A stretch of DNA of 10,003 bases from Terana coerulea. Its lineage: Eukaryota; Basidiomycota; Agaricomycetes; Polyporales; Phanerochaetaceae. The notes beneath the pieces are model-generated. The model did not search any database. It had not been told where the DNA came from and saw only the letters and a program-made list of their open reading frames with translations. The translations under genes and the position numbers were made by a program. Shown here piece by piece: positions 1 through 7,775 of the stretch. How positions within the stretch are numbered: position 1 is the stretch's first letter; every line of letters begins with the position of its first letter. The stretch is taken from positions 1 through 10,003 of the forward strand of contig JAKOGH010000928.1 in NCBI GenBank assembly GCA_024811115.1. The letters run 5' to 3'.

Positions 1-164
1 CGTGTTGGGCGCTAACGCGACTGATGCATGTAGGGCCGTCTCGGGACGGGCAATTGACGTGCATCTCTACGTTCAGTGAGTGTTTAATCACTCGATATGA
101 TGACTATATCACTTACTATGCCTACGAGAACTTCCCTGGTAGCGTTGAATGTTTGCCATCTTGC

Positions 165-305
165 AGGTACGAAGCCGCGGCTTGGGCCGTGCAAAGCCGG
201 AGCCGGGCCTTGGTCACGGCTCAAAGCCCGGCTCACGTCTGGGTTGGGCCTTCAGCCCTACAAGCCGGGCCGAAGCCGCGGCTTTCAGGCCGGGCCGGGC
301 CGGCA
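165..305. repeat. GC-rich cluster with paired palindromes, possible transposon subterminal repeats
   Basis: This block is dense in short variants of AAGCC, GGCCGGGCC and GGGCC..AGCCC. The 13-mer GAAGCCGCGGCTT occurs twice (171-183 and 272-284); its inner 12 bases form a perfect palindrome, and the two copies are 101 bp apart. Short inverted motifs such as GGGCCTTCAGCCC lie between them. Clusters of this kind resemble the subterminal repeats of fungal hAT-like DNA transposons, but no transposase is seen, so that origin is only a guess. Open frames through this block have no support as genes. The flanks at 1-164 and 306-544 show no recognisable gene. Confidence 0.5.
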
Positions 306-544
306 CATCACTAAGCGTATACTATACGCAACCAATAAATTACTCTTTCCACCGTGACGTCCATGTAGCTGGCACCTGTGAACACTTTACGTCTCTGTCA
401 CTCATTTCCTTCGCTGTGGGGTGGCAATATTACAACTCCAAACATCAGCGCAGTGTCGTACACGGAAACCAGTCTCCAAACGCACTGGTACAGTATAGCC
501 CAAACTTCCACCCTCCAATCTATGGGTCGGGTTGATCTGGCCGT

Positions 545-1693
545 TGTGTCGTCAAACGACAGAGAGAAGCCGGAGAAGGAACCGGCGATCGAAGTGGCAC
601 CGCCGTTGAGCGCGTACAGCTGCATCGCGGGGGCGTGGTTGAACCAGCTATCTGAGAGTGGTGGGGTACCGATGGAACGTGGGATCTTTTACAAGGTATA
701 GATAGTCTTGAGAACTATGAGGCGACGCTGGGAGTGACATACATAAGCAACGAAAGTATGAGAGGGAAAGATGAGCACTTACTTCAAGTATCTCGGGAAA
801 AACGTCGTTCATACCCGACGAATATCGCTTTGTAAACTCGTCCGGCTTTCGCGTTGCTCATCACCAAAATGATCAGCGGCATGCGGCCGAACTGTGAGAT
901 GAGCAACATCGCCAAAACATCGTGCAACTAGATACATCCGTTAGTTCGCTCACGTCCCGAGTTGACGGGCATGCTTACCATCAGTACCGATTCGTAAATC
1001 TCGAGGACCATCTTGTTCACCGTGACGGTGCCGCCCACTACAACCTCGATGGGGTACCTGAGGGCTTGCAAGGATCCCAAACTGAATGTGCGGTCGTTTC
1101 GCGCCATCTGACGGCAACACGCGGACGTACGTACTCCTGCGGGCGCACCGCTTCTGTGGCTTGGGCCAGGCGACAGCGCCGCGCTTTCTCGCCGACGGCA
1201 GTACGGGCTATTGCTGGGGACGCGTGAGCTCGATCACAGCGTTGTGTTGACAGAAACGCATGCGCGCACTCGACCCTGGCAGCATGCCCGTTCAGAATGG
1301 CATACGGATAGCAGAACGACGCCTGTGGCGGGCGGGCGTGGATCGTGCAGATGGCTTCTCGAGCGTGGCGCCGCTGGTAGTTGGTGCACGAGCTCGGGGT
1401 GGCGGACGCAGTCGCTTGGGGAGTCCGGCATCGGGACCCAACGTATGCTGCAACGCGGCCCGTAGATGCCGTTTCGCCCTGTCCTGCCTGAGCGAGCTGG
1501 GTTTGTCGTTGTGCTCGTGCGTGTTCGTATGAGCAATGCAGGAATGGACAGGTGGAGCGGAGTGAAGCTCTGAGGCGCCGAGGAGGGCAGAGTGCGACTG
1601 GCGGACATCGGCGAGACTAAGCGAGTTTGCCGTCACGGACGGTTCGGTGAATCGCGCACGACTGGATTGCACAGCGACGTAGGGAGACCACAT
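545..1693 (-). pseudogene. Decayed gene X, copy 1 (unknown spliced fungal gene)
   Basis: I do not recognise this gene; it is called by comparison with the copies at 4367-5601 and 5690-7240. Read on the minus strand, the 5' part (1693 to about 1340) has the frame with FTEPSVTANSLSLADVR and SGATLEKPSARS, both matched in copy 3. A branch-like CTCAC and acceptor CCCCAG end at 1214. The next exon (1213-979) contains ALRYPIEVVVGG and ends LM before donor GTAAGC at 978. An 87-nt intron ends CTCACAG at 892. The exon 891-783 includes FGRMPLIILVMSNAK. A 55-nt intron (782-728, GTAAGT to CCCAG) leads to an exon with SIGTPPLSDSWF and AMQLYALNGGA. It is broken: the 1213-979 exon is about 51 nt shorter than in copy 2, its start is out of frame relative to copies 2 and 3, and a TAA precedes KIPRSIG. 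Hydrophobic stretches suggest a membrane protein, but its function is unknown. The left limit is approximate. Confidence 0.5.
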
Positions 1694-1729
1694 ATTGGCT
1701 GCATGACCGAGGAGCGATGGAGATGGTGA

Positions 1730-1820
1730 TGGTCGGGGGCAGAGACGCGTCCCGCCTTGCGCGCTTCTGCGCGAGCCACGCTTGGCTCTCGACCACGATC
1801 ACGGGGACGCGTCAGGCCGC
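1730..1820 (-). pseudogene. Possible extra scrap of the gene X intron/exon junction
   Basis: On the minus strand the 13-mer CTGACGCGTCCCC (1815-1803) is identical to the intron end at 7099-7111 in copy 3 and near-identical to those of copies 1 and 2. What follows reads AWLAQKRARRD in one frame, loosely like AWSRRERE in copy 2 and GWRRKQRERE in copy 3. The AG of the acceptor is not conserved (CCCCGTG). If real, this is a fourth, very degraded copy lying head-to-tail upstream of copy 1. The match is short, so confidence is low. Confidence 0.2.
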
Positions 1821-2364
1821 GAGTGTGCCAGAGTCGCGTCGGATGCCAGGCTGCGCAAGTTTGGGGTGCAGCGTAAAGCCGCATGGATCTCTCTCAGCCA
1901 ATGCTGTGTCTGGCTCTCTTGGTTCCTGACTACATCGCCTGTGTCATGCACTGTATAGGCTTACAGGCCGTACCGCTGCTCTGCTCGAGGAGGCAATCGG
2001 AGCAACTCTGATTGCTAGATTAATCATCGCAGGACCGTAAATCAAAAGATGCCAGGGATAGCGGTGACGGCCAAGAATAAGAGAGCAGTCAGAATATAGG
2101 TGGCGAAGTCATGTATGTATTTGCCCCATATCGTGAACCACGCTCGGAGCCGACCGTCGCTACTCTCAGAGGTTTCTCGAACAAGATGTAATTATTGGAG
2201 AGCATGCAACGACGCAGTCGTTGAACACCGAGGCCTCCGGGCTGATAGATGAGAATGTCAAACGGAATCACAACGCGCAGCCCAGAACATGATCACCAGC
2301 ACTACTTGGGAGCAGGTCGTCGCTACGAGGTCTGTCACAATGCACTATTCCTGCTAACCAGCTG
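1821..2364. other. Stretch without a recognisable gene
   Basis: No frame here is supported by splice signals or by similarity to the other copies in the window. Base composition shifts from GC-rich (left) to mixed. The right end leads into the TATA box of the membrane-protein pseudogene. Confidence 0.5.
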
Positions 2365-2372
2365 TATAAAAA
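2365..2372 (+). promoter_or_regulatory. TATA box of the 2436-4013 gene remnant
   Basis: The sequence TATAAAAA begins 71 nt before the ATG at 2436. The paralogue at 8439 has TATATAAA beginning 69 nt before its ATG, and both are preceded at differing distances by an AACCAGCT-like string (2357-2363 and 8345-8352). The shared spacing supports a genuine core promoter inherited with the gene. Confidence 0.5.
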
Positions 2373-2435
2373 TGACTGTAGTAGATAGGAAACTGTCGAC
2401 CTCCATATTCTGCCCCAACGCCCATTTGTGTTATT

Positions 2436-4013
2436 ATGTCCCACAATTACAGTGCAAGTCTCTCTGCATGTGCGGACTTCACATCTGTGCTTGACTCTGC
2501 TGTCGTGGCCTATGTAGCAGTGACTATACCAGTAGCAACACTATTTGGTGAGTGTGCATTCTAGAGCAATTTGTGGAAATCATGCTGACGGTTGAATAGG
2601 GGCATATTTTGTCTTGTTCGTTATCGCCATCTGGGCCACATATGGGTCATCAGGAAAGGCTTTTGCCGTTTTGCGTGCTATCACCATTACATTGTGTGTC
2701 ATGCTACACTGCGATTAAATACCCCACCACTTAGAATCATGGTTCTCTCAGATGTGCACTGCTTTCTCTGAATACCAGTATGCTTTTTGTATCCTTTTGC
2801 TGGGTCAAAATTCCGACGAAGGGGTTACCTTGCGGTGCTGATGTCTCGCCATGATCGAGCCGAATTTGTGGTTTCATATATTATTAGGTGAGTTGAAACA
2901 GCCCGCCAATTTGTATCCAATTGCTAACTATCAACGCTACTTAGCTTTTCAAGAGTGATGGCGGTACGGCGTGACCGCAAGCTATATATCGAATGGTTGA
3001 TCTGATAGCATGCAGTGTCTTCTATCGGACGGGCTTCTGGCCTGGAGGTTTTGCATACTGTACAACCGAGCACGATGGGCCGTGGTATCCTCGTCTGTTA
3101 TCATGGTCCTCATAGCCTGTAAGTCGCCTTTACGCTGTGCAAAGCTAGATTTAGCTAAGCATTTGTTTTTGAGTCCTTGGGCTTCTTGCGCCAATAGATG
3201 GGATAAGAAAGAACCTTGACGAGTTCCTGCAGCATTATCCCAGGCTGCCTCAAGACAGTACAGACCTGGCCATTGGTGCAGCGTGGCTGTGGGTCATGCT
3301 TGCCAATAACACTGCGCTCACCGCAGCGATTGTCGGAAAGATAATGTATGCCATGTTTCTTATGCTGGAATCCTATTTGTATGTGCCTGACTCTGCTGTC
3401 GATAGATACGTGAGAAGGGGTACTAGCAAATCCTCCGCTCTTGTCCACGCACACTCAAGATACGCCATGCTTCTGGGAGCAATCATTGAGTCGTCACTTG
3501 TTGCATGGATAGGTATTGTACTATGCGGCATTCACAATACCAATGCAAGCATACATCCAGTACGCCTTGTGCCATTCAAAGAGCACATTTGAGCTTAACC
3601 CTACTAAGATCCAGCAAAATACAACTCACGCTATAAGCTCAAACACACGCGCCGGAGTCACCACGTATTTCATATTGCCCATTTTCTTTGTGCGTAAAAC
3701 CCTTTCTCTCAGTCCATGAAGCTGTCCTTCCACTTTACGCACTCACACAAAAACTTCCGTGTAGGGAATCTCCCAATGCCTGCTTACAGTGCGTATCAGC
3801 CTGGTCCCAAGATCACTTGGCACTGGTGCTGTGTCCGGTGGCGAAGACTGTGCCCTTGATACCGCAGAAGTGGCGGTCAGAATACAGAGGGCATTGGGCG
3901 CATCCGTTGTCCGTGAGGGTACTTCAAGTGACATCAATACAGGTACATCCTCCAGCAGGGCGGATAGTGTTTTGCACATTCAGGAAGATGGTTCGGAGGT
4001 GGCTGGCGTATGA
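2436..4013 (+). pseudogene. Broken gene for a basidiomycete-type multi-pass membrane protein
   Basis: Legible exons: 2436-2547 (MSHNYSASLSACADF..., phase-1 donor GTGAGT), intron 2548-2599, exon from 2600 with GAYFVLFVIAIWATYGSSG and LRAITITLCVMLHCD, which stops at TAA 2716-2718. A damaged block has an in-frame TGA at 2769-2771, then reads DRAEFVVSYII up to donor GTGAGT at 2888. An intron to 3008 joins in frame to SMQCLLSDGLLAWRF and CILYNRARWAVV (3009-3118). A 79-nt intron (3119-3197) leads to exon 3198-3592 with YGIRKNLDEFLQHYPR, TALTAAIVGKIMY and IIESSLVAWIGIVLCG, ending in TGA. A last exon after CTTACAG (3790-4013) reads VRISLVPRSLGTG and a hydrophilic tail, stop TGA. The order (N-terminal helices, 'DGLLAWR..ILY', 'TALTAAIVGKI', 'IIESSLV', 'VRI' plus polar tail) matches serpentine integral membrane proteins expanded in basidiomycetes, whose function is unknown. 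At least two stops and frame changes between blocks suggest a pseudogene; unusual splicing or sequence errors are alternatives. Confidence 0.7.
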
Positions 4014-4366
4014 ACAACTTGCGGCCGTACATGTATGTGAAGGTTGTTTTGTGCAGTTATGTAGCTCTATAGAATTTTCTATTGACTCGCTAAACTATCG
4101 TACATGCTGATACTTTGGAATGTAACTGAACAATGCTCAAAAACTATTGTCGAGCAATGCCCCTCAAAACCGCACAACAGCCGTCTTCCTCAGCAGTTAT
4201 GCTACGCGAACCGAGTAGGGCCATATCATGTACGTCTGCGTCGCTCGAGCTCGCTGCCCATAGGAGTGGTCTGGACTTCCATGCACTTGCGCAGTACAAT
4301 AAGTCGGCAAGACCAGCGTCGCGGGCTGCAAACGTTCACTCCCCACGTTCTGAGAACTGGTCACCG
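4014..4366. other. Stretch without a recognisable gene
   Basis: This lies between the membrane-protein remnant and the tail of gene X copy 2, which runs on the opposite strand. Long overlapping plus-strand frames start here (near 4104 and 4133) and run into the GC-rich gene X tail. They are not matched in copy 1, where the minus-strand frame is the conserved one, so I treat them as shadows. Confidence 0.45.
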
Positions 4367-4429
4367 TCACCCTGGCTCTTGCAGCACGCCACACCGCGGG
4401 CACCATCGCCATCCTCGCTCTTGGCACCA

Positions 4430-4570
4430 TCCGCCGCGCCCTCGCTCGATCCCCTCAAAAGGCCCGCGTTTGCCGTCGCGCCCGCCCTCGGGATCGTCCA
4501 GTCCCCGCTCGCCGTCGACAGCCGTGGCATTGCCGAGTGCGTCGCCGCGCGCCCTGCGCAGATCCATGCA
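4430..4570 (-). repeat. Internal duplication, tail copy (DGKR module)
   Basis: On the minus strand this part of the gene X copy 2 tail reads ATAVDGERGLDDPEGGRDGKR. The segment at 5040-5135 reads VVIVDGKRALRGSEDERDGKR, with the same spacing between VDG and RDGKR. The nucleotide match continues on both sides, through CGTTT[A/G]CCGTCGCGC and GCCGTC.AC on the plus strand. By eye about two thirds or more of bases agree. Confidence 0.5.
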
Positions 4571-5039
4571 CAGGCCAGCGAGCCTCGGCGGCATGTCGAT
4601 ACCTGCGAAGCCCTCGCCGGCGACCTTATGCGGTCCATGCTGGTAAGCGGGTTGCTCTTGCTGCCGCCGGAGCGAGTGACGGGCGGCAGCACCGCCGTTC
4701 GACGTGTTGGACCGCATGGCGAGGGTCTGGTCAAATGGACTTCCTGAAAATGGCGGGACACCGATGGAGCACGGGTCTTTCCATGGTCTGAGTGACCTCC
4801 AGGTGTATGAGGTAGCACTGGAGTGAAGGAGGTAAGTGACAACACAGTGGACGAGGAAATCGCGTACTTACTTCGAGCACCCAAAACAAGCCGCCGCTCG
4901 TGATTAGCTTGGGCAGAACGTAGCTTGTGCCTGCTGGTGGCGAGGGTGATCTGCCCCGTAGCATCCGCGACATCAGTGGTCGCCGTCGGCCCCCGCTTTT
5001 CCACCACTTCCAGCCCGTCTTCCCCGCAAAGTCACCCGG

Positions 5040-5135
5040 TCAGCTCGAGGCGTCCACGTTTACCGTCGCGCTCATCCTCAGAACCGCGCAGCGCCCGCTT
5101 GCCGTCCACGATCACGACGCCGCCGAGTAGACCGC
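5040..5135 (-). repeat. Internal duplication, intron copy (DGKR module)
   Basis: This is the second copy of the module at 4430-4570. It lies between the two gene X exons that copy 1 separates by only an 87-nt intron. Copy 2 has roughly 300 nt extra at this point. The open frame through it (GVVIVDGKRALRG, stop shortly after LELTG) therefore appears to have been inserted into an intron and was not part of the original reading frame. Confidence 0.45.
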
Positions 5136-5242
5136 CGGGCGCGCTGCCGAGAGTATGAGGCTCGTCATCGCGGTAACCAGGGTCCTGTGTTCATGTCTTC
5201 GAATGAGCGATGACACTGAGACCTCGTGTGGCTGCGGTTTGA

Positions 5243-5266
5243 AGATGTCCTAATAGATGTCCTAAC
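5243..5266. repeat. 12-bp tandem duplication in the gene X copy 2 intron
   Basis: AGATGTCCTAAT (5243-5254) is followed directly by AGATGTCCTAAC (5255-5266), 11 of 12 identical. It lies in the enlarged intron of copy 2, close to the exon end at 5316. Confidence 0.7.
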
Positions 5267-5374
5267 GGGTGCATCTGTGAGTTTGTTCGAATCCAGACTC
5301 GACTGAGACGCTTACCATCAGTACCAAGTCATAGCTCTCAAGATCCGTCTTGCTGACCGCGACGTCGCCGTCCA

Positions 5375-5398
5375 CCGCAACATCGACCGCAACATCGA
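5375..5398. repeat. Perfect 12-bp tandem duplication inside a gene X exon
   Basis: CCGCAACATCGA occurs twice back to back. On the coding (minus) strand it produces the repeated tetrapeptide in DVAVDVAVDGDVAV. The aligned exon of copy 1 has a single unit (EVVVGGTVTV). The duplication keeps the reading frame. Confidence 0.75.
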
Positions 5399-6103
5399 TC
5401 GTGAACTTGAGGGCTTGAGAGAATTCCGAGCTGAGTTTACGGTTGATCGCGTCGTCGTCCACCCGCAACGCAAGCAGCAGTGCGGCGCACCGGGGAACGT
5501 ACGTGCTCCCACGGATGCGCAGGTTTGTGACTTCACGCTCGCGCCTGGACCAGGCGACGGAGCCGCTCTTTCTTGCCGGAGACAAAATGGGCAGAGTGCT
5601 GCTGGGGACGAGTCAGTGTGAATTCTTGACACTTTTTGTCTCCTCTACCCTCCTCTACCACGTCACCAATGCACGTCCTCCACAGCCCCCATACGTCACT
5701 GTGCCATTCACTCGTGCGCCATTTCCCGAGCCTTCCGTGACAGCAAACTCGCCTTCTCTCACCGACACCCGCCTGCTGCATGATATCGCGATGCTTCGCA
5801 ACTCGTCTCGGCTCCTTGAAGCCCCTACCCCTTCGACACCGGGTGCCCGTGTCCATGTCATGGCTACAGGAGAGAAACTTGGAATGCATGCACCCAGGAT
5901 GCACACGGTACAGATCTCCGACCCAGGTGCGTCGCTTGCGCCATACCCCCTGGCGTACCACTCATCTGCAGCTTCTGTCTACCCAGCTATGCGCAGCTCA
6001 GCACGTTCTTTCCCGCGCCGTGCAAGCGTGAATGTACGATCAAGCTTCAAGACCAAAACCCCGGTCCACCCACGCAAGACAGAACAGAACAGCCTCCGCG
6101 GAC

Positions 6104-6249
6104 CGCTTTGCGGCGTGCGTTTGGCGCGGCTGCCAAGGGGCATGCACCCGTAAGCGCCCTGACGTGGGGCAGGGAGGGGGTCCCTCGAGGGACGTTATCC
6201 GGGATTTTTTCCAGAGCATATAATCTCATAGTATGGTATCTTCGAGGCA
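6104..6249 (+). repeat. Left arm of an imperfect inverted repeat
   Basis: Landmarks from the outside in are GCGGAC, GGCTGCCAAGGGGCATGCA (6129-6147), GACGTGGGGC, AGGGAGGGGGTCCC with CGTTATCCGGGATTTT, and GTATGGTATCTTCGAGG. Most reappear in inverted order in the right arm. The GC-rich core is the exception and keeps the same orientation in both arms. The arms enclose about 0.5 kb and lie in the extra DNA that splits gene X copy 3. Confidence 0.4.
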
Positions 6250-6762
6250 TAAAATAGCTCGTACATGACTTTTACGAACACGCAAGCCTCTTTCATACGT
6301 GTTTCTACGCCCAAGAGCTCGGTGTGGTTGGATTGGGTAAGTAACGGTCACACCATTACTTATGCACTGTATAGTTGCTTCAACTCAGTGACGGTGACAA
6401 GTCACTGGGGTAACAATGTTATTCTAGCCGTGCCGACACCTCGGTCCAGAACCCTTCAGAGGATGAGTCTTAGCTACCGGCAGCTCTATATGCTGGGTGA
6501 CATGGGTTGAGCAATATAACACAGTAACAATATTGATGTTCATAGCTCAGGGATATTTGCTGGCCTGAGCTGAACTGATATCACTGATGATTCACCAACT
6601 CTCACAAATAATATTTCGCAACATTAGCCTGCTGAAGGTCCACAGTAAAATACTGAGTTGGTTCGCACAGCTTGCACCTACAACACGCGCAAAGGAAGAA
6701 GGAGCACTCGACGTGACCGAGTGCGGCGGGCACTGCCGTCCACTGACGGCCGCGCTGAACGT

Positions 6763-6925
6763 GATCCGAGATACCATATATAGACCGTGGGAATGTTCGG
6801 AATGTGCCGAAGGGGGAGGGGGGTCCCCCAAGGGCCGTTATTCGGATTTTATGGCCTCACGTATAGGATTTTATTTTTGCATCCCCTTGGCGGCTGCAGG
6901 AACGCCAAGCCCCGTCCGCTGCCCC
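6763..6925 (-). repeat. Right arm of the imperfect inverted repeat
   Basis: Inward to outward the arm carries CCGAGATACCATATA, then AGGGGGAGGGGGGTCCC with CGTTATTCGGATTTT in the same sense as the left core, then GCCTCACGTA, TGCATCCCCTTGGCGGCTGC (6878-6897) and GTCCGC. The outer part merges with gene X copy 3 sequence. The structure may therefore be a foldback or inverted duplication of host sequence; a transposon terminus is less certain. No clear target-site duplication was found. Confidence 0.4.
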
Positions 6926-7240
6926 GGGGTCGTGCGCCAGCTGCCAGCGGTACCGCACTCGCGAAGCCGTCTGCGCGGTCCGCGTCTGCTTCGCCACGGA
7001 CGTCTCCTCGCCTGAACAGGCACGGTGCTGGGCTAGAGACTAGACTCTACTAGAGTGTGTACACGCGAAACTTCTGCCGGTACTATATCGCAATGGCGCT
7101 GACGCGTCCCCAGCAGCAATTCGTACACCGCATCCTTTGCCGTCGAACGGGGCTGGCGTAGGAAGCAACGCGAACGTGAGCAAATGGTGCCAGAAGGTGT
7201 GCCCAAGTACCACTGAGAGCGGTACGCGGGAGTAATACCC

Positions 7241-7503
7241 GCGCATTTACCTATTCTCCTCCGTAAGCCTCACCGTCCTCTCGGCTGGTGCACATTCTAA
7301 CGCTCCCTTCGAAGGAAGCCGCAGATCACGGCTGGACAGCACCCTCTGTACACGGGAGGGCACCGGTCCACACAATGAAGGACTAGCGGTCATAGACTCA
7401 AACGCTGCGTGGTCGCGGTGCCTTTGCACGTGAAACACGGCCAATGCAGGGCATGCAATCGAACAACAGGTACCATCGGAAGGGGGGATTGAATTTGAGA
7501 AGA
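7241..7503. other. Stretch without a recognisable gene
   Basis: This is downstream of the last detectable gene X similarity. Frames on both strands are open only by chance, and no paired splice sites or internal paralogue support any of them. Confidence 0.4.
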
Positions 7504-7775
7504 ATGGAGAGGATATTCCAGCAGGCAGTGTCCATGGCGGCTCTCTCCCGCTCATCTGCCCGCCGCGCTACCGCGATGCCGCCCTCTGACGCGTACCGAC
7601 CCGACTTGCTTCGTGGTAAGTAGCCAAACTCCTGCGAACGGACGGCTCGTCTACGTTCATTCCCTCTGCTTGCTTGCAAAGTCAGCGTGAAACGTCTACT
7701 CACGATACTCACGCGTGGCTTACTCTTTCAGTGCATGCGCCTTGGGCAGTGGACCTCTCCGTAGCAGAGGCTTAA
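7504..7775 (+). CDS. Speculative small spliced open frame
   Basis: ATG at 7504 opens MERIFQQAVSMAALSRSSAR... to 7615, followed by a good donor GTAAGT (7616). A pyrimidine-rich acceptor CTCTTTCAG ends at 7731. Phase-1 splicing joins to VHAPWAVDLSVAEA and a TAA at 7773-7775, giving about 51 residues. The start is rich in basic, hydroxyl and alanine residues, as in mitochondrial targeting peptides. No paralogue, TATA box or family resemblance supports it, so it may be chance. An alternative downstream donor/acceptor pair (GTACGC at 7809, CATCAG near 7866) could extend a transcript. Confidence 0.2.

Larger units (their letters stand above)
4367..5601 (-). pseudogene. Gene X, copy 2 (unknown spliced gene, partly intact exons)
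   Basis: Read on the minus strand, a branch-like CTGAC and acceptor CCCCAG end at 5602. The exon 5601-5316 (286 nt) is fully open in the frame with SVAWSRREREVTNLRIRG, LLLALRVDDDAINRKLSSEF and DLESYDLVLM, and ends at donor GTAAGC (5315). An enlarged intron region follows. The next exon ends SYVLPKLITSGGLFWVLE at 4872. A 54-nt intron (4871-4818) lines up with the 55-nt intron of copy 1. The last exon begins CYLIHLEV in phase with VLE, then shifts by a 2-nt deficit relative to copy 1 into the frame with KDPCSIGVPPFSGSPFDQ, AMRSNTSNGGA and a hydrophilic tail (LCMDLRRARGDALGN, GGRDGKRGPFEG), stop TGA at 4369-4367. The 5' part present in copies 1 and 3 is absent on this strand. Hydrophobic VLE..YLIHLEV and the basic tail weakly recall the C-terminal half of fungal DUF6533-type seven-helix proteins; this is a guess. 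The frameshift and missing 5' end argue for a pseudogene. Confidence 0.5.
5690..7240 (+). pseudogene. Gene X, copy 3, split by an insertion
   Basis: On the plus strand, 5690-5790 reads PYVTVPFTRAPFPEPSVTANS, matching the 5' part of copy 1. The matching frame resumes only at about 6900, with KPRPLPRGRAPAASG and LAKPSARS. The two motifs are about 950 nt further apart than in copy 1. Next comes branch-like CTGAC with acceptor CCCCAG (ending 7113). The distance from KPSARS to this acceptor is nearly the same as in copy 1 (about 135 against 128 nt). The exon from 7114 reads NSYTASFAVERGWRRKQRERE in the frame used by copy 2, then stops at TGA near 7215. Similarity to copies 1 and 2 fades by about 7200, and the downstream exons are missing. 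Differences between copies in the RGRAP..KPSARS stretch fall largely at third codon positions, which supports past coding in this frame. Its product is unknown. Confidence 0.45.

Noticed and set aside
4104..4747. Plus-strand open frames of 180 and 204 codons
   Set aside because: They overlap the gene X copy 2 tail on the opposite strand. Copy 1 conserves the minus-strand frame (SIG.PP, NGGA), so these are shadows in GC-rich DNA.
4336..5007. Minus-strand 223-codon open frame
   Set aside because: It runs straight through the conserved 54-nt intron (4871-4818) in a frame that does not match copy 1; the spliced reading fits better.
5281..5302. B-box-like GTTCGAATCC, possible tRNA
   Set aside because: There is no matching A box, anticodon arm or acceptor stem; the local hairpin does not have T-arm geometry and it sits in a gene X intron.
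6265..6510. 81-codon open frame MTFTNTQASFIRV...
   Set aside because: It lies between the inverted-repeat arms with no paralogue, splice or promoter support, and its length is within chance expectation.
7099..7116. Shared peptide LTRPQQ in three gene X copies as a coding motif
   Set aside because: The shared bases are better explained as an intron end (CTGAC/CTCAC branch-like site plus CCCCAG acceptor). The downstream coding frame in copies 2 and 3 is a different one.
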